From NCBI RefSeq assembly GCF_022919575.1, contig NZ_CP095071.1, positions 4,722,001-4,786,000 on the forward strand: DNA of 64,000 nt, read 5' to 3'. Positions 8,444 through 18,662 of the stretch are shown here, piece after piece. The stretch comes from Gracilibacillus salinarum. Lineage in GTDB: Bacteria > Bacillota > Bacilli > Bacillales > Amphibacillaceae. The position numbers and the translations under genes are program-made. The number at the start of each line of letters is the position of its first letter. Position 1 is the stretch's first letter. Under the pieces are notes generated by a model that was not told where the DNA came from, made no database searches, and saw nothing but the letters and a program-made list of their open reading frames with translations.

Positions 8444-10225
8444 ATGTTCCGGAGAATAAAGGATATGTATTTAAATTTACGACTAAAATATAAAATGGTA
8501 GTCTTGACTTCGCTGGTTTTGTTAGCATTTAGCTTGGGTGGAATCTCCATTTTGCAATATGCGTTTCATATTTATAATAAAGAGATTTACCGGCAATCAG
8601 CTCAATCTTTACAAGTTTCATCTAACTCAGTAGAAGCGGAACTAAAAAAAATGGAACAGCTATCATTTCAGTTTGCAACAGACTCCTATGTGCAATCTTA
8701 TTTATTAAAGCTTAATGAAACAAATGCAAATTATGATAAGTTTAACTTAGGAAATCAACTAAGGCTACGTCTGGTGGATATTGGCTCTGTTAGCAAGTAT
8801 GTAGATTCTGTTCATATTTTTGATTTGTATGACAATGAATATGCAAGTGGTAAAGCGATCATGACGTTGACTAATCAACGGTTAGCAGAAATGAAAGAGC
8901 TTGCAAATGAAGAAGATGGGAGACCTACTTGGCTTCCACCTGTGGAGTCTGATCAAACGGTACTAACTACGCGCGAGATTCGAAATTACTTGGATTTTTC
9001 ATTTGAACGAATGGGAACTGTCGGGATACGAGTCGACATACAGGAAATTGTTCAGAACTTGACGCAAAATTTAGAAGAAGAGAATACTAATTTTTTAATA
9101 TTTGATAAGAATGAAGAAATGATTTTCTCTAATAATGCAGATGTAGAAAATATAATGCCATCACGGTATCAATTAAATCAAGACGGATACAAGATAGTTA
9201 AATATAAGAATGAACGGTACTTTTTAACCTACTCGGATGCAAATTACTTGGGGTGGAAGTACATGATCCTTATTCCGTATAACAACTTGTTTACAGCTAT
9301 TTCTAATGCAAAAACTGCTGTATTCATTACGTATTTATGTTTATTTATTATTGTGTTAATTCTCGGGTTGAAATTCACCGGTACAATCACTAATCCGATT
9401 GAAAGTTTAAATAAGAAAATGAAAATAGTGCAAACAGGAAACATAGAAAATTACGATTTCGATAGTTCCACGATGCATTTAAAAGATGAAGCAGGAGAAA
9501 TGCACCAAAACTTTGAAGAGATGATGAAGCGGATTAATCATTTAATTGCAGAAAATTACAAAAAGCAACTACTGATTCAAGAAGCTGAGTTCCAGACACT
9601 ACAAGCTCAAGTTAATCCTCATTTTCTCTATAATACGTTAGAATCGATTAATTGGACGGCAAAAATAAAAGGAGAGACCAAAATATCACAAATGGCTGAA
9701 GCCCTAGCGTTTATTTTAAGGGCATCGATTAACAATGCAGACAAATTCATTCCATTAAAAGAAGAACTGGAAATTGTAGATAATCTTATCACCATTCAAA
9801 GCTACCGTTTTGAAGAAAGGCTGCATTTTGAAAAAAATATTCCAGCTCATTATTTACAACTGTTAATACCCAAATCTATCATACAACCATTAGTAGAGAA
9901 TTCCATTCGATATGGTTTGGAAGAGATCATGGGTGTATGCAAAATAAAAATAACTGTTACTGAAAAGGACAATGATCTCTATATATCTGTCGAAGATAAC
10001 GGCGCTGGAATGGACCCCGATTACTTAATGAAGGTAAAACAAGGTGTGCATGAGCCTAAAGGTACTGGTATCGGTCTCAATAATATTAATGAACGAGTAA
10101 AAATATTATTTGGAGATGAGTATGGTATTAAAATAGAGAGTGAAAAAGAAAAAGGAACGATTGTAACAGTGAAAGTTCCTTGTGGAGAGGAGAAAGACGA
10201 TGTACAAAGTGTTGTTAGTAGATGA
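8444..10225 (+). CDS. Sensor histidine kinase, YesM type, copy 1
   Basis: Senses an extracellular sugar signal and phosphorylates the partner regulator encoded next. 593 aa, the same length as copy 2 at 15355, and the ATG at 8444 aligns exactly with that copy (both reach LRLKYKM at residue 12); upstream TTG and GTG codons are therefore rejected. Membrane segments lie near residues 20-40 and 285-310, enclosing an extracellular sensor domain. A HAMP-like linker follows, then the His_kinase motif PHFLYNTLESINW with phospho-acceptor His393, and an ATPase domain with ENSIRYGLEE and GTGIGLNNINERV. No cre site is visible in the 245 bp upstream. Stop overlaps the regulator start by 26 bp. Confidence 0.9.
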   Translation: MFRRIKDMYLNLRLKYKMVVLTSLVLLAFSLGGISILQYAFHIYNKEIYRQSAQSLQVSSNSVEAELKKMEQLSFQFATDSYVQSYLLKLNETNANYDKFNLGNQLRLRLVDIGSVSKYVDSVHIFDLYDNEYASGKAIMTLTNQRLAEMKELANEEDGRPTWLPPVESDQTVLTTREIRNYLDFSFERMGTVGIRVDIQEIVQNLTQNLEEENTNFLIFDKNEEMIFSNNADVENIMPSRYQLNQDGYKIVKYKNERYFLTYSDANYLGWKYMILIPYNNLFTAISNAKTAVFITYLCLFIIVLILGLKFTGTITNPIESLNKKMKIVQTGNIENYDFDSSTMHLKDEAGEMHQNFEEMMKRINHLIAENYKKQLLIQEAEFQTLQAQVNPHFLYNTLESINWTAKIKGETKISQMAEALAFILRASINNADKFIPLKEELEIVDNLITIQSYRFEERLHFEKNIPAHYLQLLIPKSIIQPLVENSIRYGLEEIMGVCKIKITVTEKDNDLYISVEDNGAGMDPDYLMKVKQGVHEPKGTGIGLNNINERVKILFGDEYGIKIESEKEKGTIVTVKVPCGEEKDDVQSVVSR

Positions 10226-11723
10226 CGAACGGACAATTCTAGATGGGATTTCGATGTTAATAAATTGGTCGCAACACAATGTGCAATTAATTGGGAAAGC
10301 AATGAATGGGGTAGAAGCTTTTCAATTAATAGAAGAAGAAACGCCAGATATTGTGATAACAGATATTAGAATGCCGGGCTTGGACGGGATAGGCTTAGTA
10401 GAAAAAGCCGTTGAAAAATATCCCCATATAAAGTGGATTTTTCTATCTGGTTATAGTGATTTTAAATATGCGCAGCAGGCAATGCGCTTTGGTGTGCGAC
10501 ATTATTTATTAAAGCCCTGTAACGAAAGTCAAATATCCGATTCATTAGTTCAAGTAGTGTCAGAAATAGATGAAGAACTTAAAGCAAATGAGTATTTGCA
10601 GAATATACAAGATGAAGCGTTAAAGATTTATGATTATGAACACCAGGAAATAATGAAAAAATATTTTAGTTATCAAGCATTACCAGGAGAATTACAAGAT
10701 CAAATAAAAAGCGTGTTGAAAGAACGATTTGGTAACCAAATGATTAATCTGATTGTTTTTCAGCCGCTATCAAAGCTAAATTACTCGTGCTTAGAGAAAA
10801 TATTATCTGTCTATCTTTCTGATGCTAGTAAAACAACTAGTCTGGGTATTATTATAGAAGATAGCGTGATTATTTTAGAAGGAGAACCAGAGTCACGGAA
10901 TCATTTATCAGAGCGGTTTACAGCGTTACAACATGCGAATATTGACAGCTTTGTTATTTCTTCCGAGTTCGATGTGGAACGTTTCATGCAAGAAAAAATA
11001 ACTATACAGGACTTTAAAAATCAGACATTTTATTACGATGAATCACAAATTATTTCAACGAATAATTGGATAGATTTTGAGACGGAGATTTGTACCAGGA
11101 ATTTAGTTGATGTAGATAAACTTGCTCTGTCTGTTAAAAAGGGTGAACTGAAACAAGCCAATAGCATGATTGAATTGTTCGCAAATTATTTAAAGGAAGA
11201 TAAAATAGACCCTCATTTAACTAAGGGGTATTTTATACAAGTATATTTACTATTAATGACAAGAAATAATTCTAACTTGGATGAAAACAAGATTGAGATC
11301 ATCAACCGCCTGGAATCATTTCAGCATCTTCATCAATATCGGTCTTTCTTCCATGATTTATTTCAAAGTATTATGGATAATAAACAGAAAGAAGTGCAAT
11401 TCTCGAAAGTGGTAAGAGATATGCTGGATTGTATCGATCAAGAAATCGAAAATCCGGAGTTAACGATTCAATGGTTAGGACAGGAACGGATATACATGAA
11501 TCCGGATTACTTAGGCAAATTATTTAAAAAAGAAGTTGGCCAACGTTTTTCTTCCTATCTAACCAATGCACGAATTAATAAAGCCGTTGAAATCATTGAA
11601 AATGAAGAAAATATTAAAGTGTTTGAACTAGCGGAACGATTAGGGTTTGGAAGTAATCCACAATACTTCAGTCAATTATTTAAGAAAATAAAAGGATACA
11701 CGCCATCGAAAGTACTACGTTAG
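10200..11723 (+). CDS. AraC-type response regulator, YesN type, copy 1
   Basis: Transcription activator phosphorylated by the kinase encoded immediately upstream. 507 aa; the ATG at 10200 follows GGAGAGGAG by seven bases and gives the standard opening MYKVLLVDDE. Receiver domain at residues 1-120 with phospho-acceptor Asp55 in ITDIRMPG and Lys in LLKPC. A long middle region is poorly conserved with copy 2. Two AraC helix-turn-helix motifs form the C-terminus (about 405-507), ending in FGSNPQYFSQLFKKIKGYTP. It is the natural candidate to bind the paired TGAT sites before the transport genes, though this is inference. Confidence 0.9.
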   Translation: MYKVLLVDDERTILDGISMLINWSQHNVQLIGKAMNGVEAFQLIEEETPDIVITDIRMPGLDGIGLVEKAVEKYPHIKWIFLSGYSDFKYAQQAMRFGVRHYLLKPCNESQISDSLVQVVSEIDEELKANEYLQNIQDEALKIYDYEHQEIMKKYFSYQALPGELQDQIKSVLKERFGNQMINLIVFQPLSKLNYSCLEKILSVYLSDASKTTSLGIIIEDSVIILEGEPESRNHLSERFTALQHANIDSFVISSEFDVERFMQEKITIQDFKNQTFYYDESQIISTNNWIDFETEICTRNLVDVDKLALSVKKGELKQANSMIELFANYLKEDKIDPHLTKGYFIQVYLLLMTRNNSNLDENKIEIINRLESFQHLHQYRSFFHDLFQSIMDNKQKEVQFSKVVRDMLDCIDQEIENPELTIQWLGQERIYMNPDYLGKLFKKEVGQRFSSYLTNARINKAVEIIENEENIKVFELAERLGFGSNPQYFSQLFKKIKGYTPSKVLR

Positions 11724-11730
11724 TCCACCA

Positions 11731-11764
11731 GGCAAGTGTTAATCAAATAACACTTGCCTTTTTG
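11731..11764 (+). terminator. Strong terminator after the first kinase/regulator pair
   Basis: GGCAAGTGTTA pairs perfectly with TAACACTTGCC around ATCAAA and runs into TTTTTG. It separates the two-component genes from the permease operon. Confidence 0.9.
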
Positions 11765-11824
11765 TATGCGCAGAAGTATATAAGTACAGTCATAGAAGTG
11801 ATCATGCGGAACATGAAGAAGGGT

Positions 11825-12030
11825 TCTTATAATATGGATTATGTTAACTAAGCCTGTATTGGCCTGTATTGTCAAAGGGTAATTTTGATAGTTATAATCT
11901 GCTTAGAAAAGCTTCGGAAATAGGCCCCACAGGACGCGGAGTGGTTGGCCGAAGCGGTATCCTAGCACATAAAATATCTCGATATGGATGCTTGGCTAGC
12001 AATGGCTAGACATATATTATTGGAAGTTGT
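11825..12030 (+). mobile_element. MITE-like element, copy 2
   Basis: Left end CTTATAATATGGATTATGTT is a clean family end; the right end, CTAGACATATATTATTGG, is decayed. The core AAAGCTTCGGAAATAGG, CAGGACGCGGAGTGGTTGG and ATGGATGCTTGGCTAGCAATGG matches the copies at 2940, 22799 and 53138. The family's leader (11766-11824, AAGTATATAAGTACAGTCAT to GAACATGAAG) sits directly behind the terminator. Together with the module at 12141 this accounts for the 11724-12352 gap. Confidence 0.6.
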
Positions 12031-12140
12031 TTAGTATTTGGTTAGTTAGAAACGGGTGAACTTTCGCGGTTCTTTTTACGTTTTGGAAGGGCTGCCGCTT
12101 TGCAATGGAAATAACGAGTCTACTTTTTAGTGGTTAATCT

Positions 12141-12199
12141 CTGATTTTTCTATCATGCCTGCATTAGAAACAATGATATTATATATGTAATCGCTTTCT
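12141..12199 (+). promoter_or_regulatory. TGAT half-sites plus cre before the first permease operon
   Basis: CTGATTTTTCTATCAT starts at 12141 and ATGATATT at 12173, 32 bp apart. TGTAATCGCTTTCT at 12186-12199 is a cre-like site. The first 16 bases match the site at 6815 in 15 positions. A further 150 bp separates it from the permease start, so a long leader is expected. Confidence 0.6.
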
Positions 12200-12352
12200 A
12201 GTTGCGATTGTCATGGAATAGAACCAGTGTTAATTGCGATTAAAGAAAGCATTTTCCTGGATGATTTAGTAGCAAAGAGTAGCATGCCGTGATACAGAGC
12301 AATGGAAAGTGACTTTCGAAAAATAACAACGATAAAGAAAGGAGTTGCTTCA

Positions 12353-13249
12353 ATGCAATCAAACACGAAACAAAACTTATGGGGATATCTGTTTATTGGA
12401 CCATTTATTATTGGTTTCCTAGCATTTACCATTATTCCGATAATTACATCGTTTTATTTATCATTTACCTCCTATGATTTATTTTCTGCACCACAATGGA
12501 TAGGGTTTGATAACTTTAAGGAAATGTTTACAGATGATCCGCGATATTTACATTCATTAAAAATAACCATTATTTATGTATTTGCTGGTGTACCGTTACG
12601 ATTACTATTTGCATTGGTTGTAGCGATGCTGCTTAATACAGCCTCAAGAGCAGTAGGGTTATACCGCACTCTCTACTATTTACCTTCATTAATCGGTGGA
12701 AGTGTTGCTGTTGCCATTATGTGGCGTAATATTTTTGGTGATGAGGGAGTAGTCAACCTGGCTTTAATGTCGATGGGAATTGATCCAGTCAGATGGTTTG
12801 GCGATCCTACTGCTGCATTATGGATGCTGATTTTCTTATCCATCTGGCAATTTGGTTCATCCATGTTAATTTTTCTCGCTGGTTTGAAGTCTATTCCACA
12901 AAGCTATTATGAAGCGGCAAGTGTAGATGGGGCGAATTATTTCCAGAAATTTTTCAAGATTACAGTTCCCATGCTAAGCCCGGTAATTCTATTTAATGCA
13001 ATAATGCAAACGATTTCTGCTTTTATGACGTTTGTTCCAGCATATATTATTTCCAAAGGTACTGGTGGACCGCTAGATGGAACATTGCTCTATTCATTGT
13101 ACTTATTTAAACAAGGTTTTGAATTTTTCTCTATGGGTTATGCGTCTGCTATGGCTTGGATTATGCTAATCATTATTGCCATTTTTACATCCATCATCTT
13201 CATGTCATCAAGATTTTGGGTTCACTATGAGTCAGAAGGAGGCAAATAA
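12353..13249 (+). CDS. ABC sugar permease, MalF type, copy 1
   Basis: First membrane subunit of an oligosaccharide importer. 298 aa, equal in length to its paralog at 20203 and identical at roughly nine of ten residues. The ATG at 12353 follows AAAGGAG by eight bases; an upstream in-frame ATG would add 17 residues absent from the paralog. Six membrane spans are apparent, starting with GYLFIGPFIIGFLAF. The EAA loop that contacts the ATPase reads YEAASVDGANYFQKFF. It ends in SEGGK, three bases before the second permease. No ATPase gene is present. Confidence 0.9.
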   Translation: MQSNTKQNLWGYLFIGPFIIGFLAFTIIPIITSFYLSFTSYDLFSAPQWIGFDNFKEMFTDDPRYLHSLKITIIYVFAGVPLRLLFALVVAMLLNTASRAVGLYRTLYYLPSLIGGSVAVAIMWRNIFGDEGVVNLALMSMGIDPVRWFGDPTAALWMLIFLSIWQFGSSMLIFLAGLKSIPQSYYEAASVDGANYFQKFFKITVPMLSPVILFNAIMQTISAFMTFVPAYIISKGTGGPLDGTLLYSLYLFKQGFEFFSMGYASAMAWIMLIIIAIFTSIIFMSSRFWVHYESEGGK

Positions 13250-13252
13250 TTG

Positions 13253-14092
13253 ATGAAAGCAAAATATATTAACAAGTTCATTTATCATATTATTGTCGGT
13301 GGATTTGCTGTTCTATTACTATATCCAGTTGCATGGTTGATCATGAGTTCATTTAAGCAGAGTGAGCGTATTTTCCTCACAGCAGATTCTTTAATACCGA
13401 ATCCATTTGTATTAAGTAATTACGGACAAGGCTGGCAGGGTTTTGGTGATTATGGTTTTGGAACATTTATGACCAATACCGCAATATTTGTTGTGTTGGT
13501 ATTAATTGGCCACTTAATATCTTGTACTTTAATTGCTTTTGGTTTTGCAAGGTTGAAGTTTGCGGGTCGCGGATTCTGGTTTGCGATTATGATACTGACG
13601 CTCATGTTACCAGCTGAAGTAGTAATGATTCCGCAGTATATTATTTTTGCAAAATTAGGATGGTTAGATTCTTTAAAACCTTTAGTTATACCTGCCTATT
13701 TTGGGCATCCATTCTTTATCTTTTTACTCGTTCAGTTTATCCGTACGATACCTCGTGAATTAGATGAGGCAGCGATCATTGATGGGTGTAATACTTTTGG
13801 AATTTACCGGAGGATTATATTACCATTACTCGTTCCAGCATTAGCAACTACAGCTATATTTACTTTTTATTGGACTTGGGATAATTTACTCGGGCCGGTA
13901 TTATATTTGAACAGTCCATCTAAATATACGGTATCGATGGCATTAAATATGTTCTTGAGTAATGAGACGGTTTCGAATTGGGGCGCGATGTTCGCAATGT
14001 CTGTTGTGTCATTGATCCCGGTATTTATTATCTTCTTTATTTTTCAGCGGTATGTGGTGGAAGGCATCAGTACAAGTGGTCTGAAAGGTTAA
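13253..14092 (+). CDS. ABC sugar permease, MalG type, copy 1
   Basis: Second membrane subunit of the importer, 279 aa. AAGGAGG within the end of the previous gene serves the ATG at 13253; a TTG three bases earlier is rejected by comparison with the paralog at 21103, which starts at the equivalent ATG. Six membrane spans; the EAA loop is [21 protein letters not shown]. The C-terminus [14 protein letters not shown] is shared word for word with copy 2. Translation is probably coupled with the MalF-type subunit. Confidence 0.9.
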   Translation: MKAKYINKFIYHIIVGGFAVLLLYPVAWLIMSSFKQSERIFLTADSLIPNPFVLSNYGQGWQGFGDYGFGTFMTNTAIFVVLVLIGHLISCTLIAFGFARLKFAGRGFWFAIMILTLMLPAEVVMIPQYIIFAKLGWLDSLKPLVIPAYFGHPFFIFLLVQFIRTIPRELDEAAIIDGCNTFGIYRRIILPLLVPALATTAIFTFYWTWDNLLGPVLYLNSPSKYTVSMALNMFLSNETVSNWGAMFAMSVVSLIPVFIIFFIFQRYVVEGISTSGLKG

Positions 14093-14132
14093 GTATTACA
14101 ACTTAGAGCAAGTGAAGGGGGATGATCTCTAA

Positions 14133-14762
14133 GTGAGCGCATTGAATAAAGCATGTGAATGGATCGCAAAAGTAGCATATCTGAATTTGCTTTGGGTAGG
14201 TTTGTCGATGTCAGGATTGATTATAGCTGGTCTGTTTCCTGCTACTGCAGCTACATTTGCAGTAGTGAGGAAATGGTTAACAGGTTACAGTGATATTTCC
14301 ATTACTAAAACCTTTTGGCAGACGTATCGACAATCCTTCTTAGGTGCAAATGTTCTAGGGTATTTGTTTGTAGTGGTTGCCTATATCTTATATTTGGACT
14401 TCCTTTTTATTAACGTTGCTCCTAATGATTATGTATTAGTATTGACCATACCGTTCCTGTTTGTATCGATTTTACTTGGTTTAACTTTTCTTTATGTTTT
14501 TCCTGTGTATGTGCATTTTGAAATGAATATAAGAGATGTGATTAAAAGCGCATTTTTCATCATGGTTTTGAATCCAGGAAAAACAATAATGATGACACTG
14601 GGAGTGTTTGGAATTATAGCAGGTATCTGGAAATTCCAGGGGTTGGCTTTATTTTTTAGTATGAGTCTACTCGCTATTGCCTCCATGTTCCCGGCATTGA
14701 GGGCATTCTCCAATATTAATGGAAAAAAGAATTATTTAAAGAACAAAAATGTTTATCAATAG
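14133..14762 (+). CDS. YesL family membrane protein (DUF624), copy 1
   Basis: Function unproven; the family is named for B. subtilis YesL, whose genes lie with YesMN two-component systems and oligosaccharide transporters. 209 aa starting with GTG behind GAAGGGGGATG; the paralog at 21999 starts with ATG at the same residue. About five membrane spans; a family-typical region is GLFPATAATFAVVRKWLTG. It is the last gene of the permease operon, which ends at a strong terminator two bases on. Confidence 0.82.
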   Translation: MSALNKACEWIAKVAYLNLLWVGLSMSGLIIAGLFPATAATFAVVRKWLTGYSDISITKTFWQTYRQSFLGANVLGYLFVVVAYILYLDFLFINVAPNDYVLVLTIPFLFVSILLGLTFLYVFPVYVHFEMNIRDVIKSAFFIMVLNPGKTIMMTLGVFGIIAGIWKFQGLALFFSMSLLAIASMFPALRAFSNINGKKNYLKNKNVYQ

Positions 14763-14764
14763 TG

Positions 14765-14802
14765 AAAAAAGTCTCTGAGAATTATTCTTAGAGACTTTTT
14801 TG
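14765..14802 (+). terminator. Terminator of the first permease operon
   Basis: AAAAAAGTCTCT pairs with AGAGACTTTTTT; the loop can extend the stem (GAGAAT with ATTCTT). The T run makes it a strong rho-independent terminator. Confidence 0.92.
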
Positions 14803-14834
14803 TCAGTCTAGAAAGAATGTGCAGTCACAGCAGT

Positions 14835-15175
14835 CTACCTGGTTGGCCTACGCTAGTGAATATGCTCTACATCTTATGTAAAAGCTAGCATTTTGAACGA
14901 TTTACAATAAATCCTTAACAATTCGAAGAGTCTAATGAATAGAACTACTGCTTTTACCTGTTCCATACGTTGTAGCACTTCCCATAAGCGTAGGAAATAG
15001 GCGTGGGATCAGTCGTGTGTGAAGATCCCGCAGTGAGCGGTTTTTGCTCGCGAGGAGGCTGAACCCGCCCCCACAGGACGCGGAGCCTATTTCCGGAGCT
15101 TTGCTAAGCAGATTATAACTATCAAAATTACCAATTAGCATTACAGCCTTACTTAACATAATCCATATTATAGGT
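14835..15175 (-). mobile_element. MITE-like element, copy 3, inverted and truncated
   Basis: Read on the minus strand it starts with ATAATATGGATTATGTTAAG (15172-15153), continues through the core GCAAAGCTCCGGAAATAGGC and GCTACAACGTATGGAACAGG, and ends inside AGCGTAGGCCAACCA, where the copy at 53138 goes on further. A GC-rich insert (about 14997-15070, CGCGAGCAAAAACCGC region) is not in the other copies. The family leader AGAAAGAATGTGCAGTCACA lies at 14811-14830. No coding capacity. The gap from 14763 to 15354 holds this element and a promoter region. Confidence 0.55.
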
Positions 15176-15322
15176 ACTAGTTGTATAAGTTAGGAGCAGT
15201 CGAAGGATGTTAGGTTTTTATTAATTATCCATCAGTCTTGATAATTGCGATGGTTAAGCATCATTTCCTTATAAAGAATGCTAAATTGACGAACAATTCA
15301 TTTAATCATATAATTAAAAAAA

Positions 15323-15336
15323 TGAAAGCGGTAACA
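15323..15336 (+). promoter_or_regulatory. cre-like site in front of the second kinase gene
   Basis: TGAAAGCGGTAACA matches the CcpA cre consensus. It ends only 18 bases before the start codon, next to the ribosome site, a position expected to block transcription. Paired TGAT sites are not seen here. Confidence 0.55.
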
Positions 15337-15354
15337 GTCAAGGGGGGTGGGGTT

Positions 15355-17136
15355 ATGGTTAAAAAGGTCGTTCAGTATTATATGGATTTGCGCTTGAAAT
15401 ATAAGATGGTCTTATTAACTTCTCTTGTTTTACTAGCATTTAGTGTTGGCGGACTATCAATTCTTCAATATGCATTTCATTTATATAACAAGGAAATTTA
15501 TCTTCAGTCAGCACAATCCTTACAAGTATCAGCAAATTCAGTGGAAGCAGAATTGAAAAAAATGGAACGGTTATCGTATCAGATTTCTACCGATGTGTAT
15601 GTGCAATCATACTTAAAAGAAATAAAAGATACAGACAACAGCTATAACCAGTTCATCATTGGAATGAATCTGCGACAGCGTGTATTAAATATTGGCAGTT
15701 TAAATAAATATGTGAAATCCATTCAGGTTTATGATATTGCTGACAAAGAATACGCGAGTGGAACAGCCCCAATAACACTTTCACAAGAGCGATTGGACAA
15801 TTTGAAACAATTGGCAGAGGAAAAAGAAGGCGGAGTGAACTGGGTTTCGCCTTCAGATAATGATAATACCATTATGGCAGTTAGAGATTTACGAGATTTT
15901 GTTGAATTTTCTTTTGCCAGACTAGGATCAGTTGCTGTCCGAGTAAACATCGAAGGAATAATGGATGATTTAACTAATAATCTCAAAGATCAAGAAACTT
16001 CCTTTCTAATATATGATAATAACGGAAATCAAATTTTTACAAATGAGGATGCTATCAATTCCATAAAGCCGGGGGATTTCAATGAGGGGAAATCGGGTTA
16101 TCAAATAATCGATATTAATGGAAATAAGTATTTTTTGACATATGCAGAAGCGAGTCATCTTGATTGGACGTATATGATCGTAACGCCATACAGTAACCTG
16201 TTTTCTGTCATCAATAATGCGCGTACTGCTGTATTTATCACGTATCTGATTCTTTTTATTATTATGATCTTTTTGGGAAGTAAATTCACTGGTACAATCG
16301 TTAATCCTATCGAAAGTTTAAATCAGAAAATGAAAAAAGTACAAACAGGAGACCTTGATTATTATGATGTTGGTATTGATCAGAACCTGAATAAAGATGA
16401 AGCAGGCCAAATGCATGAAAACTTCAAAACGATGATGATTCAGATTAATTATTTAATCGGAGAAAACTATAAAAAGCAACTATTAATAAAGGAGTCTGAG
16501 TTTAAAACACTGCAGGCACAAGTGAACCCGCATTTTTTATATAATACGCTTGATTCGATTAACTGGTCTGCCAAGGTAGTTGGCGAAAAAAGAATTTCTC
16601 AAATGGCAGAATCATTAGGTTATATATTAAGGGCTTCGATCAATATGAAAGATGACTTAATCTCATTACGTGACGAGTTATTAGTCGTGGATCATTATTT
16701 AACGATTCAAAAATATAGATTTGAAGATAGGTTATTATTTTCTAAAGACATACCAGATGAGTTATTAGACGTTCAAATTCCCAAATTTATTATTCAGCCA
16801 ATTATTGAAAATGCTATACGCTATGGGTTACAGGAGATGGTTGGTGTGTGCAGCATACATTTATCTATATTGCATGTAGATGAAACCTTAGTTATTAGAT
16901 TAATAGATAATGGACCTGGCATGTCTCCGTCCTATGTCGAACAGATTAAGCAGGGAAATTATCGCTCTAAAGGAACCGGTATAGGATTGCGCAATATAAA
17001 TGAAAGAGTTCAATTGCTGTTTGGTGAGGCGTATGGTTTGCATATAGAGAGTACATGGGGAAAAGGAACTGAAGTTGCCATTATTTTGCCGAAGGGGGAT
17101 ATTAAAGAAAATGTACAAAGTGTTATTAGTAGATGA
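15355..17136 (+). CDS. Sensor histidine kinase, YesM type, copy 2
   Basis: Paralog of the kinase at 8444 and, like it, 593 aa. The ATG at 15355 follows AAGGGGGGTGGGG; an open frame extends 39 codons upstream but has no counterpart in copy 1. Shared opening LRLKYKMV followed by a membrane span, an extracellular sensor of about 240 residues that is the most divergent part between copies, a second span, and the motif PHFLYNTLDSINW with phospho-acceptor His393. ATPase motifs are ENAIRYGLQE and GTGIGLRNINERV. The diverged sensors suggest the copies answer different ligands. Its stop overlaps the regulator start by 26 bp, as in copy 1. Confidence 0.9.
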   Translation: MVKKVVQYYMDLRLKYKMVLLTSLVLLAFSVGGLSILQYAFHLYNKEIYLQSAQSLQVSANSVEAELKKMERLSYQISTDVYVQSYLKEIKDTDNSYNQFIIGMNLRQRVLNIGSLNKYVKSIQVYDIADKEYASGTAPITLSQERLDNLKQLAEEKEGGVNWVSPSDNDNTIMAVRDLRDFVEFSFARLGSVAVRVNIEGIMDDLTNNLKDQETSFLIYDNNGNQIFTNEDAINSIKPGDFNEGKSGYQIIDINGNKYFLTYAEASHLDWTYMIVTPYSNLFSVINNARTAVFITYLILFIIMIFLGSKFTGTIVNPIESLNQKMKKVQTGDLDYYDVGIDQNLNKDEAGQMHENFKTMMIQINYLIGENYKKQLLIKESEFKTLQAQVNPHFLYNTLDSINWSAKVVGEKRISQMAESLGYILRASINMKDDLISLRDELLVVDHYLTIQKYRFEDRLLFSKDIPDELLDVQIPKFIIQPIIENAIRYGLQEMVGVCSIHLSILHVDETLVIRLIDNGPGMSPSYVEQIKQGNYRSKGTGIGLRNINERVQLLFGEAYGLHIESTWGKGTEVAIILPKGDIKENVQSVISR

Positions 17137-18640
17137 TGAACGAATGATCTTAGATGGTATATCAGTAATTGTCGATTGGAACAAATATGAGACACAGTTA
17201 ATTGGAAAAGCATTTAATGGTCTTGAAGCGTATGAATTTATTAGCAAAAATAAACCGGATATTGTGATTACAGATATTACAATGCCTGGATTAGATGGGC
17301 TGCAATTAGTCAAAAAAGCACAAATAGAGTATCCAGGGATCAAATGGATATTCATCTCTGGATACAATGAATTTGAGTACGCCAGACAAGCGATGCGATT
17401 TGGGGTGAAACATTATTTACTAAAGCCGTGTAATGAAGAAAATATTGGTGAAGCACTTGCTGAAGTTGTGAAAGAAAAACAACAAGAGGACCACTCCTCA
17501 GCGTATGTGAAAGAAATGGAAGAAGAAAATGCTAAAATAATGATAAATGAATACGAGGAAGCACTAAAAGAACTATTTGTTCATCCACAACAAACCGATA
17601 ATGCAGAAACAAAGGTTAAATCAATCATGGAAGAACTGTATGGAGAACAGTCGTGCCTATTTGCTATGATATACATCAAAGATAGGTTGGCCTATGATCA
17701 GTTAGTCACGTTAAAACATTCCATAAAAAGCAGCTTTCTTCAAGAAACAGTCCTTGCTAACATTATAGATAATAGCATTCTATTACTTCTGCGTTCTAAT
17801 GACACCAAATACCTTAAGCAACTTCTGCAATATGAAGAGAAGCTTCAACATTATTCCCATACAATAGTGATGACTGGATTATGCAGTCATCAGGATATGG
17901 GTGGCGTACCGAGTTTAGAAGAAATGAATTTCCATGTATTTTATCGGCCAAATCAGCTCTTCATTGATATGAATCATTGCTCATCACACTTAAGTAAATC
18001 TGTTCATAGTATTGATTTTTCATTTGAAAAGATTTTGAATTGTATAAAAGAAGGCAATAAGACTGAAATGGTCGCTCTTTTTCAACGATTAGAAGAAGAT
18101 TTAAGACAACATGATGTTATGCCCAAAAGAGCGCGGGGATATTTTATTCAAATCTATTTGTTTATCGTACAACGCTTAAGTCATCGTTCGACAGAGGATC
18201 ATATTCAAGTGATTAACGAAATGGAGGATTATCATCACGTAACGGATTTTACGATATTCTTTGAACAGTTATTTGACCGGCTAATTCAACTGTCCGGTCA
18301 GGAAGGTAACTATTCTAAAACAGTTAAGATGATGCTCGGATTTATCGAAGAGGAAATTGCCAATCCGGAACTTTCCTTACAATGGATAGCGAATCATCGT
18401 TTGTTTATGAATGCCGATTATCTTGGTAAAACTTTCAAGAAGGAAACAGGAAAAGGTTTCTCTGCATTCCTTACCAACACCAGGATAAATAAAGCGATTG
18501 AAATGATTGAAAAGGAAAGAGACATTAAAGTTTTTGAATTAGCAGAGCGGTTAGGTTTTGGTAATAATCCTCAATATTTCAGCCAAATCTTTAAGAAAAT
18601 AAAGGGATATTCTCCTTCAGAACGGATTAAATCAGGTTAA
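17111..18640 (+). CDS. AraC-type response regulator, YesN type, copy 2
   Basis: Partner of the kinase at 15355; 509 aa from the ATG at 17111, behind AAGGGGG. Receiver with Asp55 in ITDITMPG. The C-terminal AraC domain is strongly conserved with copy 1 (NTRINKAIEMIEKERDIKVF against NARINKAVEIIENEENIKVF), so both probably read related DNA sites. The central part is divergent. No terminator is visible before the SBP 3 promoter, so some read-through into the transport operon is possible. Confidence 0.9.
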   Translation: MYKVLLVDDERMILDGISVIVDWNKYETQLIGKAFNGLEAYEFISKNKPDIVITDITMPGLDGLQLVKKAQIEYPGIKWIFISGYNEFEYARQAMRFGVKHYLLKPCNEENIGEALAEVVKEKQQEDHSSAYVKEMEEENAKIMINEYEEALKELFVHPQQTDNAETKVKSIMEELYGEQSCLFAMIYIKDRLAYDQLVTLKHSIKSSFLQETVLANIIDNSILLLLRSNDTKYLKQLLQYEEKLQHYSHTIVMTGLCSHQDMGGVPSLEEMNFHVFYRPNQLFIDMNHCSSHLSKSVHSIDFSFEKILNCIKEGNKTEMVALFQRLEEDLRQHDVMPKRARGYFIQIYLFIVQRLSHRSTEDHIQVINEMEDYHHVTDFTIFFEQLFDRLIQLSGQEGNYSKTVKMMLGFIEEEIANPELSLQWIANHRLFMNADYLGKTFKKETGKGFSAFLTNTRINKAIEMIEKERDIKVFELAERLGFGNNPQYFSQIFKKIKGYSPSERIKSG

Positions 18641-18662
18641 AAGAAGGAATATCTGCAATTTA

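Noticed and set aside
17010-17367. Minus-strand frames opposite the kinase/regulator junction
   Set aside because: Overlap two clear genes, without start signals.
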